From NCBI GenBank assembly GCA_016717305.1, contig JADKFY010000002.1, positions 375,259 through 439,258 on the forward strand: a DNA stretch of 64,000 bases, given 5' to 3'. Numbering within the stretch: the first letter of the stretch is position 1; the number at the start of each line of letters is the position of its first letter. This DNA is from Flavobacteriales bacterium (GTDB lineage Bacteria; Bacteroidota; Bacteroidia; Flavobacteriales_F; PHOS-HE28). The position numbers were made by a program, and so were the translations under genes. Shown piece by piece: positions 50,438 through 59,347 of the stretch. The notes beneath the pieces were generated by a model that was given only the letters and a program-made list of their open reading frames with translations, had not been told where the DNA came from and did no database searches.

Positions 50438-50803
50438 TCAGTGTTTGATCGTTATTTCAGTCAGCGCCAACCGATCGGCAATTGCAGTATTAACGATACA
50501 GGCACCGTCATGTACGTCCTTGATCTCGATGGATCCAACCGAGTCCCGAATGCAGGGTCGCATCAATTCTCTGCCATCCGTCACCCGAATAAAGGAGAGC
50601 ATACCCACTTCGGTGCTCATTGGCAGACGACAAGAGTTGGGGTACGCAGCCAAGTACAACGAATTGCTCTTCGTTCCACTTAATAATGCAATGATCTCAG
50701 CTTCCCGCACACTCGGCTCGGTGAACATCGACGGATCGACGCCGTACCCAATGGTGCACGGATCAACAGGAAAAGATGAAAAAGTCCGCGTAAAGTGGTC
50801 CAT
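50438..50803 (-). pseudogene. P0: decayed 3' remnant of an array gene
   Basis: A short open stretch without signal peptide. It reads DPSMFTEPSVREAEI, a worn version of PPVITEPSVLVAEFST, and ends GRELMRPCIRDSVGSIEIKD and IADRLALTEITIKH, which match the ends of array sorting domains (compare GREVMRSIIRNTSGVIDI in P3). No start or upstream modules survive. It lies 5 bases upstream of P1 and marks the right edge of the array. Confidence 0.6.
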
Positions 50804-50881
50804 GCATCTTGGGGTTCAGGTAGTAGACGCCATCCTACGAAAGGGTTGCGTGGAATCGAAAGATAAGCGGACGGCGCGTTC

Positions 50882-50889
50882 TACCTTCG
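50882..50889 (+). promoter_or_regulatory. -7-like box before the Ppx/GppA gene
   Basis: TACCTTCG matches TAnnTTTG with one change. It lies about 17-25 bases before the likely start of translation, implying a very short leader. Confidence 0.35.
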
Positions 50890-50905
50890 CAGCATCTCTC
50901 GCGAC

Positions 50906-51817
50906 CTCAAATATGCCGCTATCGACATCGGCTCGAACGCTGTGCGCCTGCTGGTCGCGGAAGTGATCGAGCGCGATGATCACCCGGTGATCAAGAAGCA
51001 GACCTTGGTGCGCTTGCCGATCCGATTGGGCGAGGACGTGTTCGATACGGGTAGGATCACCACCGCGAAATGCGATAACCTGATCAAGGGATTAAAGGCC
51101 TTTCGCTTGCTAACGGAGGTCTATGGCGTAAGCTACATGCGTTGCTGTGCCACTAGTGCCATGCGCGAGGCGAGCAACAGCCAAGCGATCATGGACCGTG
51201 TGGAAATGGAGAGCGGTGTCCACATCGAATCCATTGGTGGCAAGACCGAAGCGGACCTGATCGTGAATACCTTCTGGACGCAGGACCTGCTGAAGGACTT
51301 GAGCTATTTGTACATTGATGTTGGTGGGGGAAGTACCGAACTGACGTGGTTGAAAGGGGGCAAACGGGTGAAAGGTGCCTCATTCCCGGTTGGTACCGTG
51401 CGCACGATCAAAGGCAAAGTGAAGGAAGGTGTGTGGGATGAAATTTCCGAGTTCCTCACAACTGTGAAGAAGGAACATGGCAACGGTGTTGGCATCGGCA
51501 CCGGGGGTAACATCAACCGGATCTTCAAGGAGAACGGCAACCGTTTTGGTGAACCCTTGGGCCGGAACGATATCCAAAAGCAGCGGGACCGGATCAATGC
51601 CTACAGTTTTGAGGACCGTGTGAAACTCCTACGTCTTCGCCCGGACCGTGCGGACGTTATTGTTCCAGCAGCGGACATTTTCCTTCGGATCATGGACCTT
51701 GCGGAGATCGATGAACTCTTCGTTCCCAAGGTGGGTCTTGCCGACGGGATGGTCTACGACATGTACATGAAGCAGTATGGCATGAAACGGTATGTCCCGC
51801 AGAACGTTCCGGCCTGA
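50906..51817 (+). CDS. Ppx/GppA-family phosphatase (exopolyphosphatase)
   Basis: Degrades polyphosphate or pppGpp. About 303 residues, the short form common in Bacteroidota, holding only the two actin-like ATPase domains. The phosphate-1 motif KYAAIDIGSNAVRLLVAEV, CCATSAMREASN, GGKTEADLI, the phosphate-2 motif YIDVGGGSTELTWLKGG, and GIGTGGNINRI are visible. The conserved N-terminus lies upstream of the first GTG (50942), and in that frame no ATG, GTG or TTG exists back to the TAA at 50864. The family start usually reads MKYAAIDIGSN, so CTC at 50906 may be a misread ATG. The PagL-like gene follows 4 bases later. Confidence 0.87.
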   Translation, partial: LKYAAIDIGSNAVRLLVAEVIERDDHPVIKKQTLVRLPIRLGEDVFDTGRITTAKCDNLIKGLKAFRLLTEVYGVSYMRCCATSAMREASNSQAIMDRVEMESGVHIESIGGKTEADLIVNTFWTQDLLKDLSYLYIDVGGGSTELTWLKGGKRVKGASFPVGTVRTIKGKVKEGVWDEISEFLTTVKKEHGNGVGIGTGGNINRIFKENGNRFGEPLGRNDIQKQRDRINAYSFEDRVKLLRLRPDRADVIVPAADIFLRIMDLAEIDELFVPKVGLADGMVYDMYMKQYGMKRYVPQNVPA

Positions 51818-51821
51818 TCGC

Positions 51822-52895
51822 ATGAGATCGCTGTTCGTTGCACTGGCCACCGTTCTACCATTCCTCTTGTACGGTGCCAACGGACCTTGGACCTTGGGCG
51901 CGCGGTTGCATTACGGATCATTATGGCCACACAGTCGTAGCAGTTGGATCCTTGTGCAAGGCCATGCTGTTGGGGCTGAAGTGTTCGCGGAACGGCGCTT
52001 GCTTGGCGATCGGGAATGGCAACGGGACTATCGGGGTCCGAGCGTTGGTTTCGGTTTCTTGTATGCCGATAAGGGCGCACCCGAATTGATCGGGGCGAGC
52101 TATCGTTTGGTGCCGTACTTGTTCCTGCCGATCGTTGAAGGAAGGAACAGTTGCTTTGGTACTCGTTTGGGTTGGGGCGTTGGCTATATTTCACAAGCTT
52201 TCGATCGGCGCGAGAACACCAAACAGATCGCGATCGGGTCACGGGTCAACACGGCGATCCAGGTCATGCTTGAGTATCGCTTACGTATCGATCGCACCAC
52301 ACTACATACAGGATTGTCCTTGGACCACTGGAGCAATGGAGCGGTCGCCTTGCCCAACTTGGGGTTGAACTTGGTAACGGCCAACGTGGGAGTGAGCTAT
52401 GCCTTGGGTGCTGTAACACCTTACGTTCACGTCCCGGACACTGCACGAATGAAACGCCCACTGCGGGAACAGAGCATTGTGGTCGCAGGGTCGGTGTGCG
52501 AAGTTGCGCGACCAGAGAGCGGCACGCACAGTGTGTTCTCGTTGATCGGCAATGTGCAATGGCGGGTTACGAGGAAGTCATCATTCGGCTGTGGCTTCGA
52601 CGTGTTCAACAAGGGAACGCTGGGTACGCTGTATCCGGAACTGTTGGAGAAACCGCGGACGGCCTACACACAGGTTGCGGTGCATGGTGGTTATGCGTTG
52701 GGCTTCGGTCGCGGTGAATTGCTTTTTCAGATGGGAGCTTATGCATACTCGCCAAAACCGGAGACCTCGATCGTCTTCCACCGTTTCGGCATGCGCTACC
52801 GGATCGGAAAGCACCTGCTTGCACACATGTCCTTGAAGAGCCATTATGCAACGGCGGACCACTGGGAATTCGGGATAGGGTACCGATGGAATTGA
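51822..52895 (+). CDS. PagL-like lipid A 3-O-deacylase (acyloxyacyl hydrolase family)
   Basis: Outer membrane beta-barrel enzyme that would remove an acyl chain from lipid A. 357 residues: signal peptide MRSLFVALATVLPFLLYGAN, amphipathic strands, and near the C-terminal side the catalytic motif LDHWSNGAVALPNLGLN with His169 and Ser171 (HxSN as in PagL, followed by PNxGLN). The end YATADHWEFGIGYRWN is a typical barrel strand with terminal aromatic residue. Longer than the Pseudomonas enzyme, as is usual for Bacteroidota members. Lies between ppx and the GIN lipoprotein, whose start overlaps its stop by 10 bases. Confidence 0.78.
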   Translation: MRSLFVALATVLPFLLYGANGPWTLGARLHYGSLWPHSRSSWILVQGHAVGAEVFAERRLLGDREWQRDYRGPSVGFGFLYADKGAPELIGASYRLVPYLFLPIVEGRNSCFGTRLGWGVGYISQAFDRRENTKQIAIGSRVNTAIQVMLEYRLRIDRTTLHTGLSLDHWSNGAVALPNLGLNLVTANVGVSYALGAVTPYVHVPDTARMKRPLREQSIVVAGSVCEVARPESGTHSVFSLIGNVQWRVTRKSSFGCGFDVFNKGTLGTLYPELLEKPRTAYTQVAVHGGYALGFGRGELLFQMGAYAYSPKPETSIVFHRFGMRYRIGKHLLAHMSLKSHYATADHWEFGIGYRWN

Positions 52896-53620
52896 AACTT
52901 GGAATAGCGCTATCGGTCCTGCTGCTGGTCGGTTGTCAACGCGAACAGTGGGATGATTGCATCACCAGTGCCGGGCCTATGCGCATTGAAGAACGTGTGG
53001 TCGGGGACTTCACCACGGTGGATCTTCGCGAGCGGATCGATCTTGTTCTGGAGGAAAGGACCGCTGGCTTGATCGAAGTTGAAGCCGGGAGGAATCTGCT
53101 CGATCAAGTGCGTGCCGAAGTGCGCGACGGTGTACTGTACCTAGATGACGACAACAGCTGCAAATGGGTGCGCAGTTACAAGCCGCGCATTACCGTAAAA
53201 GTGTCGATCGCCGCCGTGGACCATTTGATCCTGCGCGGTACGGGCAACGTTAAATGCAATGGGCCCATTGTTCGTGAAGCGTTCAAACTAGAGCAATGGG
53301 GTGGACAAGGAAGCACTACGTTGACCGTTGACGTGAACGAGATCGACATCGGCATGCACACAGGAGCGGGCGATGTAACACTACACGGTCGGTGCAATTC
53401 CACAGCCAAGTTGTACAGCGGGATCATGGCCCCGATCGATGCATCCGACATGCGAACCGGATCCGTACAGGTGAACAACAGTAGCATTTCCGACATTCGT
53501 TGTTGGGCCACCGAAAGCCTAACGGTAGCGATCAGTGGGGTGGGAGATGTGTACTACCGCGGTGCGCCCATTGTGGATAGTTCTATCTCAGCTGAAGGGA
53601 GCTTGATAAGGGAAGAGTGA
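52886..53620 (+). CDS. GIN-domain (DUF2807) lipoprotein
   Basis: A 244-residue surface or periplasmic lipoprotein. The lipobox is LLVGC with Cys17. The mature part is a beta-helix-like GIN domain (head domain of putative adhesins): FTTVDLRERIDLVLEERTAG, PRITVKVSIAAVDHLILRGT, and the short strand ladder TGAGDVTLHG, VAISGVGDVYYRGAP. The family is common in Bacteroidota, function unknown. It overlaps the PagL-like gene by 10 bases and is probably co-transcribed. Confidence 0.85.
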   Translation: MELKLGIALSVLLLVGCQREQWDDCITSAGPMRIEERVVGDFTTVDLRERIDLVLEERTAGLIEVEAGRNLLDQVRAEVRDGVLYLDDDNSCKWVRSYKPRITVKVSIAAVDHLILRGTGNVKCNGPIVREAFKLEQWGGQGSTTLTVDVNEIDIGMHTGAGDVTLHGRCNSTAKLYSGIMAPIDASDMRTGSVQVNNSSISDIRCWATESLTVAISGVGDVYYRGAPIVDSSISAEGSLIREE

Positions 53621-53833
53621 GTTACTCCTTCAGCCAGCTATCCAAGATCCCATTTCCCGTGCGGATCTGATACAGCCTGGAACAAAGCCGTTTGCGTCGT
53701 TCCACAATGAACTTCCGGTTGAATGTTGGAAAGAGAACACGTCCAGCACTGCAATGGCAACAAATGATGAACGGCACCACTTCTCCTTGACCGGCGCGCG
53801 GGAATGGATCGTAACCGGATACTTTGCGATGCG

Positions 53834-54418
53834 ATGAAGAAACGTGATATCCGCAGGTTCGCCGAGGAACGCTTCCTGCTGGGTTATTCACGCCAGCAAG
53901 TACAGAACGAGCTGGTGCTGTTGCATCCGGAAGTGGCACCCAAACGCATCGCCGGGGTGATCCGTTACTTGGCTCCGGAGGCGACCCGGTCCCATTTCCG
54001 GGCATACCAACAAGGCTTACTTGCAGTGATGGTATTGGCTGTTGTCTTGGAATTGGTGCAGACCTTCAATGCAGGTTGGATCGATAGGAGCCAGCCATGG
54101 GGATGGTTGAGTGCCGTGCCGTTTGCGACATTATTCCTCGGTTATTCGATCTATCGGTGGCGTGGAAATGGCCTCTCTTTGTTGGTAGTGCTCAGTGGCA
54201 TGGGCGCCTTTGGGATGATGGAACCATTACGGGACATGTTCAACGGGCATGCCGATCAATGGGAGTTGGGTAGCGGGTCGTTGAGCTTGTTGATCAGCAT
54301 CCTCGCTGGTTACTTGCTCAGTCGTGCGTTCCCGAAGTTCAAGGTGGAAGAGGATCCATCCGGGGTAGGTCCACCGCGCATCATTTTCCCGTCAGAAACG
54401 GGCATGGCGATGATGTGA
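53834..54418 (+). CDS. Membrane protein of unknown function, four helices
   Basis: About 194 residues. A basic cytoplasmic N-terminus (MKKRDIRRFAEERFLLGYSR) followed by four hydrophobic helices (LLAVMVLAVVLELVQTF; WLSAVPFATLFLGYSIY; GLSLLVVLSGMGAFGMM; LSLLISILAGYLLSRAF) and a short polar tail. The N-terminal 40 residues look like a helical nucleotide- or peptide-binding arm, but I recognise no family. Start at 53834 is preferred over 53804 for the basic MKKRD start. The 213-base gap upstream has no clear promoter. Confidence 0.62.
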   Translation: MKKRDIRRFAEERFLLGYSRQQVQNELVLLHPEVAPKRIAGVIRYLAPEATRSHFRAYQQGLLAVMVLAVVLELVQTFNAGWIDRSQPWGWLSAVPFATLFLGYSIYRWRGNGLSLLVVLSGMGAFGMMEPLRDMFNGHADQWELGSGSLSLLISILAGYLLSRAFPKFKVEEDPSGVGPPRIIFPSETGMAMM

Positions 54419-54486
54419 ATCTCGACCTGGGTCCATATTCAAACGCCTAATGCCAAGCCTCCACCTTTGTCGCTTCGACCCATTCC

Positions 54487-55620
54487 ATGAAAAGAAAGTA
54501 ATGGTCCCGCCGTGTTCTGATCCTCCTTCTCGGCCCACCCATCAATGTGGCCGTAGGCGGTCTCATCTTTGTCAACACCAGTCCTGAATTCGGTGGAATG
54601 CCCAGCAACATGGATAAACTGCGTTACGCCACTTCTGCACAATTCGTTGAAGGGAAGTTCAAGAACACGTCGCCCACGGACATGTCGATGTCGGCAAAGG
54701 ACTTCTTGAAAACCCTGAAGGAGTTCATTGGCGGAGGCGAGGGCCGCGCACCGAAAGAGAAGATCCATGTACTTCACCCGGACTCTTCGCTGATCGCTTC
54801 CGCGTATGACGCACCGCGACTCGTTTGGTTCGGGCATTCCGCATTCCTCTTGCAGATCGATGGTAAGAACATCTTGGTCGATCCCATGTTCGGGCCCGTT
54901 CCGGCGCCACATCCGTGGTTGGGGCGTGCACGTTTCACGGACGGGTTGCCGCTCGAGATCGCACAACTTCCGATGATCGATGCCATGATGATCTCGCACG
55001 ATCATTACGATCACTTGGACTACGGATCCATCCAAAAGCTGAAAGCAAAGACCAAAGAGTTCTACGTGCCACTCGGCGTGGGTGCCCATTTGAAAGCTTG
55101 GGGCGTTGAAGAGGAGCGTATCCACGAAATGGATTGGTGGGACGAAACAAATTTCGCTGACTTGGATATCGCCTTCGCACCAGCGCGACATTTCTCCGGT
55201 CGTGGGGTAACGGATCGGTTCTCCACCTTGTGGGGTTCGTGGGTTGTGAAGGGAAAGGATCGCAACATATTTTTCAGTGGAGATAGTGGTTACGATACGC
55301 ACTTCAAGGAGATCGGTGCCAAGTTCGGTCCCTTCGACTTCGCTATGATCGAATGCGGACAGTACAATGAGAAGTGGCCGTTGATCCACATGATGCCCGA
55401 GCAATCGGCGCAGGCCGCAGTGGATGTTGGTGCTAGCGTGATGATGCCGATCCATTGGGGATCTTTCGTGCTGGCCATGCATAGTTGGACAGATCCAGTT
55501 GTACGAGTGACGAAGCGGGCGGATGAATTGGGCATGCCGATCATTACGCCGAGGATAGGTGAAGTGATCAAGTTGGATGCGCTTGGTCAGATCCAGAACG
55601 CTTGGTGGTCGAACCTATGA
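54487..55620 (+). CDS. Metallo-beta-lactamase-fold hydrolase (NAPE-PLD/UlaG-like), in-frame stop near the start
   Basis: Zinc hydrolase of the COG2220 group. Core: LVWFGHSAFLLQIDGKNILV, the metal motif HDHYDHLDYG, then GVTDRFSTLWGSWVV, FFSGDSGYDTHFKEIGAKFG and the last metal region PIHWGSFVLAMHSW. The family includes membrane-bound NAPE-type phospholipase D and periplasmic lactonases. The most natural start is ATG 54487 (MKRK) followed by a membrane anchor WSRRVLILLLGPPINVAVGG, but codon 5 is TAA (54499-54501); without it translation could begin only at GTG 54547, inside the anchor. A single-base error is likely. A box CACCTTTG lies at 54462-54469. Substrate unknown. Confidence 0.82.
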
Positions 55621-55702
55621 TCCATGATGTTTGTTTTCGTGAAGCAGTGAATGGACCAACCAACGAGTGCGTGCCTTATCATTGGCCCAAGAATTGAACA
55701 CC

Positions 55703-56356
55703 ATGGCAGAACAGAAGAGCTTGTACGAAAGCGCATTCGACAACAACAAGAAGTGGATCGCAGAGAAGAAGTCCACCAACAAGGATTTCTTCAAACACCT
55801 TGCGGAAGGACAAACGCCGGAGATCCTCTACATAGGCTGCAGTGATAGCCGTGCGACCGCAGAGGACCTGATGGGTGCTGCACCCGGGCAGGTCTTCGTT
55901 CACCGCAACATCGCCAATATCGTAGGTGGTGCCGACCTGAACACGTTAAGTGTGATCCAGTATGCTGTTGGCCACTTAAAGGTCAAGCATGTGGTGGTTT
56001 GCGGCCACTATTACTGTGGTGGTGTAAAGGCAGCCATGGAGGCCCACGACCTGGGCATCTTGAATCCTTGGTTGCGATACATCCGCGATGTGTACCGGAT
56101 CCATCAGAAGGAGTTGGATGCGATCATTGATCAAGAGCAGCGTTACCGCCGATTGGTTGAATTGAACGTGCAGGAACAATGCATCAATGTGATCAAAACG
56201 GCTGTTCTGCAGAAGACCTTTCTACAGACGGGATCACCTGTTGTTCACGGTTGGGTATTCGATGTACGAACCGGCGAACTGATCGACCTGAAGATCGATT
56301 TTGAAAAGGAGCTGAAGCACATCCGCGAGATCTACGACCTCGGGTTCGAAGCGTGA
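55703..56356 (+). CDS. Beta-class carbonic anhydrase
   Basis: Interconverts CO2 and bicarbonate; cytoplasmic. 217 residues. Zinc ligands Cys46 (CSDSR, with Asp48 and Arg50), His102 and Cys105 (VVCGHYYCGGVKAA). VHRNIANIV follows the first site. This is the plant-type beta class common in bacteria. Start ATG 55703 (MAEQKSLYES) is the usual family start, although the frame is open further upstream. No operon partner; arsM ends convergently 32 bases downstream. Confidence 0.94.
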   Translation: MAEQKSLYESAFDNNKKWIAEKKSTNKDFFKHLAEGQTPEILYIGCSDSRATAEDLMGAAPGQVFVHRNIANIVGGADLNTLSVIQYAVGHLKVKHVVVCGHYYCGGVKAAMEAHDLGILNPWLRYIRDVYRIHQKELDAIIDQEQRYRRLVELNVQEQCINVIKTAVLQKTFLQTGSPVVHGWVFDVRTGELIDLKIDFEKELKHIREIYDLGFEA

Positions 56357-56388
56357 TCGGTGCCTCCCCGATGCGCTGATCCGAGCGT

Positions 56389-57297
56389 TCAACAACACGC
56401 ACTATCGGGAGCACAACCGCAATCCTTACCGGTGACCAACTTCACCTTCGCGGTGCCTTCGGCATTGGGAGCGCAGCATTGTGCATCGCTCTTTGCCGCA
56501 GCAACGGTTATGCTGAAAATGCCGGTACCACTGGCTTTGAACGCCGCGATCTCTTCAGCGCTCAGGTAGTTGGAGAGGATATCATCGGGGATGATGATCG
56601 GTTTGCGTTTCTGCACTGTTACCTGTTCGAAGCCGAGGTCATGGATAATACCCAGATACTCGCTCTCTTGCAAGGCGCCGCTCACGCAACCGGCATAGAG
56701 TTCTGCCGCGTTCTTGATATTCTTGGGCAATTCACCCTTCAACACCACATCGCTGATGCTGAAATGACCACCCGGCTTCAACACGCGCAATACTTCGCTC
56801 AAGGCCTGTCGTTTGTTCGGTACCAAGTTGAGAACGCAGTTGCTCACCACCACGTCCACGATGTTGCTGGTCAACGGCAACGCTTCAATATCGCCTTGGC
56901 GGAATTCCACGTTCTGAAAGCCCAGTTGCGCAGCATTCGTCTTGGCCTTCGCGATCATCTCCGGAGTGAAGTCCACGCCGATCACACGACCGTCCTCACC
57001 GGTGGCGGCGCGTGCCACGAAACAATCGTTACCTGCTCCCGAACCGAGGTCCAACACGGTATCCCCGGCTTTGATCCCCGCGAATTCCGTAGGCAATCCG
57101 CAGCCTAGGCCGAGGTCCGCATCCGCAGCGTAGCCTTCGAGCGAACTATAGTCATCGCTCATGATGTTGTATACCTCCGTGCTGCACCCACCGGCACCGC
57201 AACAGCTGCTCGCATTGGTGGCCTTGTCCTGCTGTGCGATCTCGGCGTACTTGCGGCGGACCATGTCCTTTGTCTCTTCTGCGGTCGTCATTTTCAA
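56389..57297 (-). CDS. arsM: Arsenite S-adenosylmethionine methyltransferase ArsM
   Basis: Methylates As(III) stepwise to volatile or less toxic forms. 302 residues. The SAM motif is VLDLGSGAGNDCF (81-93); arsenic-binding cysteines are expected from Cys66 in GLGCGLP and those in SNCVLNLVPNK and AGCVSGAL. A Cys-rich N-terminal stretch (SSCCGAGGCS) and C-terminal CGCAPDSACC are also present. It lies 37 bases downstream of an ArsR regulator in the same direction, the usual arrangement for arsenic response. Start MKMTTAEETKDMVRRKYAEI is typical of the family. Confidence 0.93.
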   Translation of the reverse strand: MKMTTAEETKDMVRRKYAEIAQQDKATNASSCCGAGGCSTEVYNIMSDDYSSLEGYAADADLGLGCGLPTEFAGIKAGDTVLDLGSGAGNDCFVARAATGEDGRVIGVDFTPEMIAKAKTNAAQLGFQNVEFRQGDIEALPLTSNIVDVVVSNCVLNLVPNKRQALSEVLRVLKPGGHFSISDVVLKGELPKNIKNAAELYAGCVSGALQESEYLGIIHDLGFEQVTVQKRKPIIIPDDILSNYLSAEEIAAFKASGTGIFSITVAAAKSDAQCCAPNAEGTAKVKLVTGKDCGCAPDSACC

Positions 57298-57334
57298 TGT
57301 GGTTTTAGTATCGTTCTATCTCGATGGATTCCGA

Positions 57335-57667
57335 TCAGCAGCACTTGGCGTCATCCGCTACAAAGCTGTCCATCAGTTCGGTCAGTGATCGCTTGGCACG
57401 TTCCCATTCCTTGGGGTCAATGCAATAGCAAACGCGTTTGCCGTCGATCTCGCCCTGGATCAATCCGGCTTCTTTCAATTCCTTCAAATGCTGGCTCACC
57501 GTGCTCTGGCTGAGGGGAAGCTCGTCCACGATGTCGCCGCAGATGCAGCTCTTCTTGGCGATCAGGAATTTGAGAATGGCCACGCGCGCCGGGTGCCCAA
57601 GTGCCTTGGCATAACGCGCGATCCGGTTGTCGCGAACGGTGAATTCTTCTAGTTTGGCAGTGCCCAT
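57335..57667 (-). CDS. arsR: ArsR/SmtB-family metalloregulator
   Basis: A 110-residue winged-helix repressor that releases DNA upon binding As(III) or a related metal. The metal site is SCICGDIVDEL (Cys41, Cys43), directly before the recognition helix LSQSTVSQHLKELKEAGLI; the C-terminus ends AKCC, another possible thiol site. N-terminus YAKALGHPARVAILKFLI is typical. It probably controls itself and arsM through the inverted repeat at 57673-57692. Confidence 0.92.
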   Translation of the reverse strand: MGTAKLEEFTVRDNRIARYAKALGHPARVAILKFLIAKKSCICGDIVDELPLSQSTVSQHLKELKEAGLIQGEIDGKRVCYCIDPKEWERAKRSLTELMDSFVADDAKCC

Positions 57668-57672
57668 GTTGG

Positions 57673-57718
57673 ATCTTTAACATCGCAAAGATACGATTAT
57701 CAAGCATGCACATCCAAA
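57673..57718 (-). promoter_or_regulatory. arsRM promoter with inverted-repeat operator
   Basis: Minus strand: TTTG (57715-57718), 21 bases, TATCTTTG (57686-57693), a perfect -7 box. A 6-bp inverted repeat ATCTTT / AAAGAT (57673-57678, 57687-57692, 8-base spacer) overlaps it, where an ArsR repressor would block RNA polymerase. Confidence 0.6.
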
Positions 57719-57775
57719 TGGATCTTTTTCAAGGTCGGAATAAGCTGCTCCCTGGAAGGAAAACCAAGAACACGT

Positions 57776-59021
57776 TCACCAGAGAAATCCCCAGTATAGA
57801 CTTCCGATCAGTACTGGTATCAGTAGCACGAGCGCCGACACGGTTGCCCAATGATCCACTTGGGTTTTGCGCGCGATCGAGAACAAGCCCACCGCTATCA
57901 ACAGGAGAACGAAGGGCAGGAAGTACAATGCCGGATGCACATCACCCAGTCCGAAATAGACCACCCCTTCATTCACCAGCAGCACACCGACAAGGCCTAC
58001 GAGACCGACCATCGTAAAGCCCACGAGGTACAGGTGCCAAGGAGGTTTCACTGCCCTCCCCATTAAGGCGCTTGACATCACGAACCAGCACGACCACGCC
58101 ACATACCAGACCGAGCAACACCGCGAGCCCGGCCAAGACCACCAAACCCCAGAAGATCCACTGCTGGTGGAATGGTGTTCGGTATTCCTTCAAGGCTTGG
58201 AATTCCGGGTTCGGCGGAAAGAGCGTGGGCAGATCCAGCGTATGTGCGCCCTTCGCCAATTCGGCTTTCAGGTCAAAGACCACGGGGTGATCGAAGTCGT
58301 GGTAGAAGTACAGGTGTACTTGGCCGCGATCCGGTTCGAACAAGGTGCTGAAGAAGGTCCCGTTGCCCAGGAACTCCCGGCAAGAGCGCATCTCCTGAAG
58401 TACGGAAAGGGCACCATCCACAGTGGGTTCCACACCCTCGGCAAGGAGTGTTCGTCCTTGTTGCAAACGGGGTATGGGAACGGCGTCCATGTCTGTGTTG
58501 CAGGTCATCCGCCAGTTACCCACGGCGAAGTGCGGATCGGTGCCGACGATCACCGTATCGCTCTGTACGATCGCGTATGTGCCGTTCGCATCGGCCAGGA
58601 ACAACATGCTGCGGTAGAGGAACGAGCGATCGTAGTCCTCCAGAAAAGCGATCGCTTCGGGCACCGTGGCACAACGCTCCATTAAACGACTGTTCAATTC
58701 AGTAAAATGCAACAGCTGTTTTCCGTCTTGTGGTATGGCATTCTTCGGCTGTATGCTCAGCCCATCGAACACGAGTCCAGCCTCGTTCATGCCGAGCTGG
58801 TCCGCCCATTCCCGGAACGGGTGCCCGGTCCATGTGCTGAAATACACCGCGCCGTAGTGGCCTTCTACTCCGGGAACGAAGCGCACTTGGCCTTGCGTAC
58901 ACCAGCTATCCTCGTTGTTCCCGATGAAAGTGCGCCCGTTGTTGTGCATCACGAAGGCGGTGCATGCCAATAGTGGCAAGGGGAGAAGAAGGAGTGTGAG
59001 GAGAGGTGTGCGAATGTGCAT
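57776..59021 (-). CDS. C45-like Ntn hydrolase with C-terminal membrane domain (one frameshift)
   Basis: N-terminal: signal-like helix MHIRTPLLTLLLLPLPLLAC then Cys20 begins CTAFVMHNNGRTFIGNNEDS, the start of the acyl-transferase/C45-choloylglycine hydrolase fold, in which the Cys is the nucleophile at the mature N-terminus. GAVYFSTWTGHPFREWADQL and GMNEAGLVFDGLS support the fold. After about 310 residues follow one helix (WIFWGLVVLAGLAVLLGLVC) and, past a frame change at the C4 run 58058-58061, three more helices. With one G removed the protein reads on as KRLN-GRAVKPPWHLYLVGFT. LLAC could also be a lipobox; which processing occurs decides whether the Cys is lipid-bearing or catalytic. Substrate unknown. 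Confidence 0.68.
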
Positions 59022-59137
59022 GTTGGTGTAATGCCAACGAATTACAAGGGTAACGATGAATGAGGGAGAAGAATTGGTCTCGACCTCTCGCACGGCCACC
59101 GACACCGATCGAAAGCGCTTCCACACAGGAACTGGGT

Positions 59138-59347
59138 TCAAGCGAACAGCGACCGATCCAACTGGCTTTGCCGGATGATCGACAACAAGGTTCCGATCCG
59201 AAGTTCCTTATGTTCCGGTACAGGTACTGTGATGGTCGAGCCTTCAATTGGCTTTTGCATAATAATGTGACTCCCACGTTGTCGCACCTGTTCGAATCCA
59301 TGCTTTCGAAGGATGGCGCAGACCTCACGTCCACTAAGGGTGCGCAT
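59138..59347 (-). CDS. hicA: HicA-family mRNA interferase toxin
   Basis: 69 residues, double-stranded-RNA-binding-like fold. The catalytic His27 lies in VRQRGSHIIMQKP, followed by EGSTITVPVPEHKELRIGTL, as in HicA/YcfA proteins. It follows hicB with a 1-base overlap (TGATG). An antitoxin-first order is usual in some HicBA loci. Confidence 0.88.
   Translation of the reverse strand: MRTLSGREVCAILRKHGFEQVRQRGSHIIMQKPIEGSTITVPVPEHKELRIGTLLSIIRQSQLDRSLFA

Noticed and set aside
53622..53777. Short minus-strand frame of 51 residues ending next to the GIN gene stop (ends GILDSWLKE)
   Set aside because: Begins with GTG, no ribosome site, no recognised family; too short and unsupported to list as a gene, although its tail-to-tail position with the GIN gene is noteworthy.
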